Below, piece by piece: positions 1-6,317 of a stretch of 7,005 nucleotides of DNA; within the stretch, counting starts at the first letter, position 1; each line of letters starts with the position of its first letter. The DNA is from Anaerolineales bacterium (GTDB taxonomy: Bacteria > Chloroflexota > Anaerolineae > Anaerolineales > Villigracilaceae): assembly GCA_015489255.1 (NCBI GenBank), contig WGAD01000348.1, forward strand, positions 1-7,005. Direction: 5' to 3'. Under the pieces are notes generated by a model. The model saw nothing but the letters and a program-made list of their open reading frames with translations. It was not told the DNA's origin and ran no database searches. A program made the translations under genes and the position numbers.

Positions 1-1004
<1,004 letters not shown>

Positions 1005-1013
1005 AGTGCCGGA

Positions 1014-1019
1014 ATTATA
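1014..1019 (-). promoter_or_regulatory. -10 element of the tgt promoter (probably leaderless mRNA)
   Basis: Read on the minus strand, 1019-1014 is a perfect TATAAT, followed by only 9 nt (TCCGGCACT) before the tgt ATG. With a normal 6-8 nt gap from -10 to the start site, transcription would begin within about three bases of the start codon. No convincing TTGACA-like -35 is visible at 16-19 bp spacing (for example CAAATA at 17 bp). The match to consensus and the lack of a Shine-Dalgarno sequence are seen directly; the leaderless reading is inference. Confidence 0.6.
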
Positions 1020-1040
1020 GCCCAGAATAAGCAGCGTATT

Positions 1041-1049
1041 TGATATACT
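1041..1049 (+). promoter_or_regulatory. extended -10 promoter for the R-M (and perhaps rlmI-recJ) transcript
   Basis: TGATATACT fits the extended -10 pattern TGN-TATAnT, with TATACT at 1044-1049. No good -35 is found about 17 bp upstream, which is compatible with an extended -10. Transcription would start near 1056-1058, giving a leader of about 27 nt with GAGGAG at 1071-1076, 7 nt before the methylase ATG. The element lies back to back with the tgt -10, with 24 bp between the two hexamers, so polymerase binding at one probably excludes the other. Because the genes after it are closely packed, it could also drive rlmI and recJ. Confidence 0.55.
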
Positions 1050-1083
1050 TGTAAAAATTGTGCCGCCTAAGAGGAGCTGATTT

Positions 1084-2004
1084 ATGGCGCGTGATACGCA
1101 AACTTTACCCCTTACAATCAAACCGGATTCTCCGCTTTTTCGTCAACAACTAGAAATTTCTTCTCAAAAAACCTGCGATTGCAAAGCAAGCCATATCAAT
1201 TGCATGACCGCGAAAGAGTGGATTAAGGCGCAAATTGGCGTTTGGCAATTCACTTATGAAAAACGGGATATCCGGGATAAAAAACTGCATCCGGCCACCT
1301 TTCCCATTTCTCTCGCCAAAAAAGTCATTAGCCTGTTTACGCATGAAGGAGAACTCGTTTTAGATCCGTTTGCGGGCAGCGGCACGACATTGGTAGCCGC
1401 CCAGGATTTAAACCGCAATGCCGTCGGGTTCGACTTGCAAGAAAAATATATTGACTTGTGCGCCCAGCGCCTGCAAAGCAACAATCTGTTCAATCACGCC
1501 CAACAAATTGCTATCCAGGATGACGCCCACAACATCCCGGATTACTTTGCCGAAGAAAGCCTTAGCCTGATATGGACATCCCCGCCCTATGCCAATTTGC
1601 TCAACCGCAAACGCAAAAACAAGTCACGGCGCGGCGATGAGCGCAAGAATGAACAATTCGGGCAGGTCGAACAATATTCCCAAGACCCGCGCGATTTGGG
1701 CACCATGCCAATTGAACAATACACGGCCACAATGGGGGATATTTTCGAGGGCTTGCTGCCTTTGCTGCGCCCCAAAGGGCACTGCGTCATCAACGTCCCT
1801 GATATGTGGTGGAACAATCAACGCATCACCATTCACATCGCCCTGGTGGAAGAATTGAGAAAACGCGGCTACGAATTGCGTAATATCATCATCTGGGATC
1901 GCACCAATATCGTCAATCGCGTGGGCATCTTCGGCTGGCCCTCCAATTACATCACAATGGGCACCACCTTTGAATATTTGCTGGATTTCTGGAAACCAGC
2001 GTGA
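1084..2004 (+). CDS. type II DNA methyltransferase, probably N4-cytosine
   Basis: This is the protective modification enzyme of an R-M pair: it transfers methyl from S-adenosylmethionine to an exocyclic amino group in DNA. Visible motifs, in order: a motif X-like segment around [13 protein letters not shown] (68-80); motif [11 protein letters not shown] (93-102), which binds the cofactor; motif II acid in VGFDLQEKY (114-122, D116); and catalytic motif IV TSPPYA (165-170). The SPPY form is typical of N4-cytosine enzymes, although some N6-adenine enzymes vary. A basic insert (about 171-190) follows, then a region ending [10 protein letters not shown] (296-305) like motif VIII and the end of the catalytic domain in many amino-methylases. 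The N-terminal part includes [18 protein letters not shown] (39-56). Length is 306 aa. The start is supported by GAGGAG 7 nt upstream. The stop is 9 nt before the nuclease start. Composition is AT-rich relative to the neighbours. The exact target is not readable; CCNGG-type sites are likely only by analogy with the partner nuclease. Confidence 0.9.
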   Translation: MARDTQTLPLTIKPDSPLFRQQLEISSQKTCDCKASHINCMTAKEWIKAQIGVWQFTYEKRDIRDKKLHPATFPISLAKKVISLFTHEGELVLDPFAGSGTTLVAAQDLNRNAVGFDLQEKYIDLCAQRLQSNNLFNHAQQIAIQDDAHNIPDYFAEESLSLIWTSPPYANLLNRKRKNKSRRGDERKNEQFGQVEQYSQDPRDLGTMPIEQYTATMGDIFEGLLPLLRPKGHCVINVPDMWWNNQRITIHIALVEELRKRGYELRNIIIWDRTNIVNRVGIFGWPSNYITMGTTFEYLLDFWKPA

Positions 2005-2013
2005 AGAAGCGCC

Positions 2014-2796
2014 ATGAAAATTTACACCAAAGCGTCCTTAATCCATGAGTTGAAACACATCAGAAAACGCGGATGGATTCCCAACGCCCGTCCGGGCAAC
2101 AGCGGCGGCATCGGCAATACACTGGAAGACCTGCTTGAAATCCCCGAGAATAATCTTCCTATCCCAAACGCGAATGAATGGGAACTCAAAACCCAGCGAT
2201 TAGGCAGCAACGCTTTGGTGACCTTATTTCACATGGAGCCATCTCCCCGGGCATTGAAGTTTGTGCCAAATATTTTATTGCCCGTTTACGGTTGGTCTCA
2301 CGCCAACGCCGGAAATGCTTACCCTCAAAATGAAAGAAGCTTTCGGCAGACTATCAACGCCCAAACCTACAGCGATCGGGGGTTTACCATCAAAATCGAC
2401 GAACAAAAACAACACATCTATTTGCATTTCGACCCTGGCAAAGTGGATGCCCGCCATTCACAATGGCTGCAAAACGTTTTACAGCGAGGAGGACAAATCG
2501 CGCTGGATCCGGCACCTTATTGGGGTTTTCAAGACCTGGAACACAAAGCCGGCGCCAAGCTCCACAATTGCTTCTTTGTGCAAGCCCAGAGCAAACGGAA
2601 AGGAAAAACGGTTTACTTCAAATACGAAAAGATTTCGATCCTGGAAGGATTTGACATCAAAGGTCTTCTCAATGGGCTGCGAGAAGGTTTTGTCTATGTG
2701 GATTTCGATGCCCGAACAGGGCATAACCACGGCACCAAATTCAGGGTGCGGGCAAGCCGCATCCCCGCTTTATATGCCAAAGTAACAGAAATCTAG
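2014..2796 (+). CDS. MvaI/BcnI-family type II restriction endonuclease
   Basis: This cuts unmodified DNA. MvaI (CCWGG) and BcnI (CCSGG) are monomeric enzymes of this PD-(D/E)XK family. At 260 aa this protein is close to their usual 240-250. Family hallmarks: GIGNTLEDLLEIPENNLPIP (32-51), the active-site strand EWELKTQR (55-62, with E57 and K59 forming the E-X-K), LVTLFHMEPSPR (68-79), YWGFQDLEHKAG (169-180), and VDFDARTGHNHGTKFRVR (229-246), which matches the His-containing segment near the C terminus of both prototypes (H237/H239 here). Oddity: the position of the usual metal-binding Asp is Asn, N52 in PIPNANEWELK. The ATG lies 9 nt after the methylase stop, with only a weak GAAG-type ribosome site, so translation is probably coupled to the methylase and kept low. 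The pairing with an SPPY methylase fits the family, since M.MvaI and the BcnI methylases make N4-methylcytosine. Specificity is not determinable here. Confidence 0.9.
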   Translation: MKIYTKASLIHELKHIRKRGWIPNARPGNSGGIGNTLEDLLEIPENNLPIPNANEWELKTQRLGSNALVTLFHMEPSPRALKFVPNILLPVYGWSHANAGNAYPQNERSFRQTINAQTYSDRGFTIKIDEQKQHIYLHFDPGKVDARHSQWLQNVLQRGGQIALDPAPYWGFQDLEHKAGAKLHNCFFVQAQSKRKGKTVYFKYEKISILEGFDIKGLLNGLREGFVYVDFDARTGHNHGTKFRVRASRIPALYAKVTEI

Positions 2797-2798
2797 TG
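2794..2798 (+). promoter_or_regulatory. TAGTG stop/start overlap (nuclease stop, rlmI GTG start)
   Basis: The nuclease TAG stop (2794-2796) shares its G with the GTG start of rlmI (2796-2798). No Shine-Dalgarno-like run is visible in the preceding 20 nt (an AAAGTAACAGAAATC-type stretch). Translation of rlmI therefore seems to depend on ribosomes finishing the nuclease gene, or on a non-Shine-Dalgarno start. The GTG start itself is supported because the encoded N terminus (MNRIFLKKGRERALLRRHPW) lines up with the start of known RlmI proteins. Confidence 0.7.
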
Positions 2799-3977
2799 AA
2801 CCGCATTTTCCTCAAAAAAGGCCGTGAACGGGCGCTGCTGCGCCGCCACCCCTGGATCTTCTCCGGGGCCATCGCCCGCGTGGAGGGGGACCCGGCCCCC
2901 GGTGCGACCGTCACCGTCTGCCGGGCGGACGGAACGCCGCTGGCGCAGGCCGCCTGGTCGCCGCATTCGCAAATCCGCGCCCGGGTCTGGACGTTCGACC
3001 CATCCACCCCGGTGGATGCCGATTTCTTCCGCAAACGCATCCGGGCGGCGCTGCGGCGCCGCGCGTCCCTGCCCTTCTTCGGCCAGAGCGACGCCCTGCG
3101 CCTGATCCACGCCGAATCGGACGGCATCCCCGGCCTGATCGTGGACCGCTATGCCGATCTGCTGGTGCTGCAATCTCTGACCGCCGGCAGCGAATTCTGG
3201 AAGGAAACCCTGGCCGACATTCTGCTGGAAGAAACCGGCGCGGCGACCATCTACGAACGCTCCGACGCCGACGTGCGGGGGCTGGAAGGGCTGCCGCCGA
3301 TCAACGCGCCGCTGCGCGGCCAGCCCCCCGCCACGCTGACCATCCGCGAGCACGGCCTGGCCTACCGCGTCCACCTCTCCGCCAGCCACAAGACCGGCTT
3401 TTACCTCGACCAGCGGGAAAACCGCCTGCTGGTGCGCCGCCTGGCCGCGGACCGCGACGTGCTCGATGGCTTCAGCTACACCGGCGGTTTCACGCTCAAC
3501 GCCCTGGCGGGCGGCGCGCGCAGCGTGCTGACCGTGGACGCCTCCGAAGAGGCCCTGGCGCTGGCCGCCGAAAACCTGCGCCTGAACGGCCTGGCCGACC
3601 GCGACGTGACCCTGCAAAGCGGCGACGCCTTCAAACGGCTGCGCCGCTTCCGCGACGAAGGCCGCCGCTTCGACCTGATCGTGCTCGACCCGCCCAAATT
3701 CGCCCCCACCGCGGCCCACGCCCAGCGCGCCGCCCGCGGCTACAAGGACATCAACCTGCTGGGCTTCAAACTGCTGCGCCCCGGCGGTCTGCTGGTCACC
3801 TTTTCCTGCTCCGGCGGCATCAGTCCCGACCTGTTCCAGAAGATCGTGGCCGGGGCCGCGCTCGACGCCGGTGTGCAGGCCCGCATCGTGGCGCAGCTTC
3901 ATCAGTCCGCCGATCACCCCATCGCGCTGACCTTCCCCGAAGGGGCCTATCTCAAGGGGTTGGTATGCCAGATCTGA
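2796..3977 (+). CDS. rlmI: 23S rRNA (cytosine-5) methyltransferase, RlmI family
   Basis: RlmI methylates C5 of cytosine 1962 (E. coli numbering) in 23S rRNA, using S-adenosylmethionine. The 393 aa protein matches E. coli RlmI in length and nearly throughout. An N-terminal PUA RNA-binding domain occupies about 1-75 (KKGRERALLRRHPWIFSGAI, then SPHSQIRARVWTFDP). A linker domain follows, with AESDGIPGLIVDRY (106-119) and HKTGFYLDQRENR (198-210). The Rossmann-type methyltransferase domain has motif I LDGFSYTGGFTLNAL (223-237), acidic VDAS (247-250), LDPPKF (297-302) and TFSCSGG (335-341), with C338 the expected catalytic cysteine. It starts at GTG, overlapping the nuclease stop, and its last 13 nt overlap recJ, implying co-translation. 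Its high-GC codon use marks it as native, unlike the two genes before it. Other RlmI/YwbD-like rRNA methylases are the only serious alternative for the exact target base. Confidence 0.93.
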   Translation: MNRIFLKKGRERALLRRHPWIFSGAIARVEGDPAPGATVTVCRADGTPLAQAAWSPHSQIRARVWTFDPSTPVDADFFRKRIRAALRRRASLPFFGQSDALRLIHAESDGIPGLIVDRYADLLVLQSLTAGSEFWKETLADILLEETGAATIYERSDADVRGLEGLPPINAPLRGQPPATLTIREHGLAYRVHLSASHKTGFYLDQRENRLLVRRLAADRDVLDGFSYTGGFTLNALAGGARSVLTVDASEEALALAAENLRLNGLADRDVTLQSGDAFKRLRRFRDEGRRFDLIVLDPPKFAPTAAHAQRAARGYKDINLLGFKLLRPGGLLVTFSCSGGISPDLFQKIVAGAALDAGVQARIVAQLHQSADHPIALTFPEGAYLKGLVCQI

Positions 3978-6271
3978 CCTGGAAAGACCCGCAGCCCGTG
4001 GACGCCCGTCCGCTGGACGGATTGGGGCTGCACCCGCTGGCCGCCGAAATCCTCGTCCGCCGTGGCGTGGATGACCCGGACGCCGCCCGCGCCTTCCTCG
4101 ACCCGGCTGCCGTCACCCTGCCGCCGCCAGCCGAACTGCCCGGCCTGGACGAGGGCGCCACGCGCATCGCCACGGCGATTCGGAACGGGGAACGGGTGCT
4201 CGTCTGGGGCGACTTCGACGTGGACGGGCAGACCTCCACCACCATCCTGACGCAAACCATCCGCGCCCTGGGCGGTGACGTAATTTATCACATCCCCGTC
4301 CGCGCCACCGAATCGCACGGCGTCAAAATCCCCAGGCTGGAAGAAATCGTCCGCCAGTCCGCGCCGCGCGTGCTGCTGACCTGCGACACCGGCATCACCG
4401 CCCACGAAGCCGTCGCCTGGGCCAACACCCGCGGCCTGGACGTGGTCATCACCGATCATCACGACCCGGCTGAAACCCCGCCGCCCGCCCTGGCGGTCAG
4501 CGACCCGAAATACCTGCCCGCCGACCATCCCTTCGCCACCCTGCCAGGGGCCGGCGTGGCCTGGCTCTTTGCCGCCGAGCTGCTGCGCCGCTACCCCAAC
4601 CCGCCGCTCGCCCCCGACGACCTGCTCGACCTGGCGGCGCTCGGCATCGTGGCCGACGTGGCCGAATTGCGCGGCGCGGCCCGCACCCTGTTGCAACACG
4701 GACTGATCCGCTTGCGGCAGACGCCCCGCCTCGGCCTGCAAACGCTCTACCAAAGCGCCGACATCCTCCCCGACCGGCTGAACGAAGAACACATCGGCTT
4801 CCGCCTCGCCCCCCGCCTGAACGCCATCGGTCGCTTGGGCGACGCCCGTCCCATCGTGGAACTCTTCACCACGCAAAACCCGCAGCGCGCCCAGGCCATT
4901 GTGCAGCACCTGGAATCGTTGAACACGCAGCGGCAAATGCTCACCCGACAGGTGCTAGAGGGCGCGCTGGCGCAGTTAGAACGCGACCGCACCCTGGCTG
5001 ACCAGCCCGTGCTGGTGCTGGCACACCCCGATTGGCCCGGCGGCGTGCTGGGACTGGCCGCCGGTCAGCTGGCCGAACGCTTCCGCAAGCCGGTGATTCT
5101 ACTGCAAACCCCGCCCGGTGCGCCCGCCCGCGGCTCGGCCCGCTCTGTGCCGGGCGTTCACATCACGCAAGCCATCGCCGCCCAGCGCGATTTGCTGCTC
5201 GGTTTTGGCGGCCATCCGCAGGCGGCGGGGCTCTCCCTGCCCGCCGAAAACATCCCCGCCTTCCGGCAGCGGCTGGCGCAAACCGTGGCGGCCATGCAAG
5301 CCGCCGCCCGCGTGGAAACCGCCCTGCAACTGGACGCCTGGCTGCCCTGGAACGCCCCCTCGCTGGAACTGGCCGCCGCGTTGGAAACCCTGGCGCCTTT
5401 TGGCAACGGTCACCCGCCTCCTCTTCTGGCTACGCGCAATTTGCAACTGGAAAGCGCCGTGGAAATCGGACGCACCCGCGAGCACCTGCGCCTGACCGTG
5501 CGCGACGAAAACGACCATACGCAAACCGTCCTCTGGTGGCGCGGTGCGGGCGCCGAAATCCCGGAGCGCTTCGATCTGGCCTACACCCTGCGCGTGGGCG
5601 ATTACCGCGGCCAGCCGCAACTCAACCTGACCCTGGTCGCCATGCGCGAAAGCCCGCGCCCGCGCCTGGAAGTTCAAACGGAGGCCCCCGCCTGGGAGGT
5701 GCTCGACTGGCGCGCCGATCTCCTGACCCCCGCCGACCTGCTGCGCCGGGTGTCATCCTGGCCCGATCCGTTGATCTGGGCAGAGGGAGAAGCGCGCGCC
5801 GCCGTGCGCGGCGCAGGACGAGACGCGCTCGCTCCCGCCGAAACCCTGGTCATCTGGACACCGCCGCCTTCGCGCCGCCTGCTGCGCGAGGCGCTGCAAC
5901 GCGTCCGTCCCCGGCGCGTGATCCTCGCCGACGACGGGCAGACCGCCCCAGGCGTCCAGGCTCTGCTGCGCCAGATCGGCGGCATGGCGAAATACGCCCT
6001 CGGCCACAACGCCGGCCGCCTGCACCTGGAAACCCTGGCGGTTGCCACCGCTCAGCCCCTCCTGAGCGTCGAACTCTCCCTGGTCTGGTGGGCGGCTCGC
6101 GGCGCGTTTTCTCTTACGCGCGAGGGGCTTGAGATGCGCTTGCTTTCTCCCGGGCAAGCCAACCCTGCCCTGCAAAAAGAAACCGAAATGGCGTTAAAAT
6201 CTCTCCTGCAAGAAACCCGCGCCTGGCGGGGGCATTACCGCCGACTGCCAGCGCCCACTCTCTTGGCGTGA
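3965..6271 (+). CDS. recJ: single-stranded-DNA-specific 5'-3' exonuclease RecJ
   Basis: RecJ degrades single-stranded DNA 5' to 3' in RecF-pathway recombination, mismatch repair and base excision repair. The 768 aa protein shows the DHH phosphoesterase core: GDFDVDG (82-88), CDTGIT (140-145), TDHHD (163-167), LPGAGVAWLFA (193-203), DLAALGIVADV (222-232, D222 a probable metal ligand) and RLAPRLNAIGRLGDA (280-294). The DHHA1 domain follows, with HPDWPGGVLGLAAGQL (354-369), RGSARS (389-394) and GFGGHPQAAG (413-422). An OB-type DNA-binding segment spans roughly 490-560. The last ~190 residues (about 575-768) extend beyond the E. coli-like length (577 aa). They contain ETLVIWTPPPSRRLLREAL (626-644), resembling the C-terminal domain of longer RecJ proteins such as the Bacillus type. 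The ATG lies inside the end of rlmI, with AAGGGG at 3954-3959, 5 nt upstream. All expected catalytic residues appear intact. Confidence 0.96.
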   Translation: MPDLTWKDPQPVDARPLDGLGLHPLAAEILVRRGVDDPDAARAFLDPAAVTLPPPAELPGLDEGATRIATAIRNGERVLVWGDFDVDGQTSTTILTQTIRALGGDVIYHIPVRATESHGVKIPRLEEIVRQSAPRVLLTCDTGITAHEAVAWANTRGLDVVITDHHDPAETPPPALAVSDPKYLPADHPFATLPGAGVAWLFAAELLRRYPNPPLAPDDLLDLAALGIVADVAELRGAARTLLQHGLIRLRQTPRLGLQTLYQSADILPDRLNEEHIGFRLAPRLNAIGRLGDARPIVELFTTQNPQRAQAIVQHLESLNTQRQMLTRQVLEGALAQLERDRTLADQPVLVLAHPDWPGGVLGLAAGQLAERFRKPVILLQTPPGAPARGSARSVPGVHITQAIAAQRDLLLGFGGHPQAAGLSLPAENIPAFRQRLAQTVAAMQAAARVETALQLDAWLPWNAPSLELAAALETLAPFGNGHPPPLLATRNLQLESAVEIGRTREHLRLTVRDENDHTQTVLWWRGAGAEIPERFDLAYTLRVGDYRGQPQLNLTLVAMRESPRPRLEVQTEAPAWEVLDWRADLLTPADLLRRVSSWPDPLIWAEGEARAAVRGAGRDALAPAETLVIWTPPPSRRLLREALQRVRPRRVILADDGQTAPGVQALLRQIGGMAKYALGHNAGRLHLETLAVATAQPLLSVELSLVWWAARGAFSLTREGLEMRLLSPGQANPALQKETEMALKSLLQETRAWRGHYRRLPAPTLLA

Positions 6272-6275
6272 TCAA

Positions 6276-6298
6276 GGCGCCCGCCGCAGCGGGCCGCC
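6276..6298 (+). other. GC-rich hairpin between recJ and the next gene
   Basis: GCCCGC (6279-6284) and GCGGGC (6289-6294) form a perfect 6 bp stem with a CGCA loop. GGC (6276-6278) and GCC (6296-6298) can extend it by three pairs around a bulged C at 6295. It begins 5 nt after the recJ stop. No U-run follows, only TTT at 6304-6306, so it is not a classical intrinsic terminator. It may attenuate readthrough, protect the recJ mRNA 3' end, or be incidental in GC-rich DNA. Confidence 0.35.
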
Positions 6299-6317
6299 AT
6301 CACTTTGGGAGGCAGCC

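Larger units (their letters stand above)
1041..2796 (+). other. horizontally acquired restriction-modification cassette
   Basis: Two genes, methylase then MvaI/BcnI-type nuclease, form a unit with much more A+T and relaxed third-codon positions. The flanking tgt, rlmI and recJ are strongly GC-rich with mostly G or C in third positions. The change is abrupt at both ends: in the intergenic region before 1084, and at the rlmI start codon at 2796. No transposase, integrase, inverted repeat or obvious target-site duplication is seen, so the mode of entry is unknown. Acquisition by transfer is inference from composition and from the mobile nature of type II R-M systems. The boundaries are approximate, especially on the left, where the promoter may belong to the host or to the cassette. 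Confidence 0.75.

Noticed and set aside
1174..1203. A cysteine cluster (C31, C33, C40) in the methylase, as a possible zinc site
   Set aside because: There are only three cysteines with irregular spacing and no clear fourth ligand, so this is not enough to call a zinc-binding motif.
1084..2796. Avoidance of CCNGG sites in the cassette as a clue to specificity
   Set aside because: Both CCWGG (for example CCAGG near 1401 and 1517) and CCSGG (for example CCGGG near 1269 and 2092) are present by eye, so no avoidance signal was evident without a proper count.
1005..2810. Terminal inverted repeats or target-site duplication around the R-M cassette
   Set aside because: I compared the two junctions by eye and found no convincing matching repeats.
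2793..3917. A 374-codon open frame on the minus strand
   Set aside because: It lies opposite rlmI, which matches a known family along its full length. Long antisense frames are expected in such GC-rich DNA.
3947..4936. A 329-codon open frame on the minus strand
   Set aside because: It is a shadow of recJ, rich in G, V and Q with no recognisable domain.
5032..6132. A 366-codon open frame on the plus strand
   Set aside because: It is an arginine- and proline-rich out-of-frame reading inside recJ, typical of GC-rich frame shadows.
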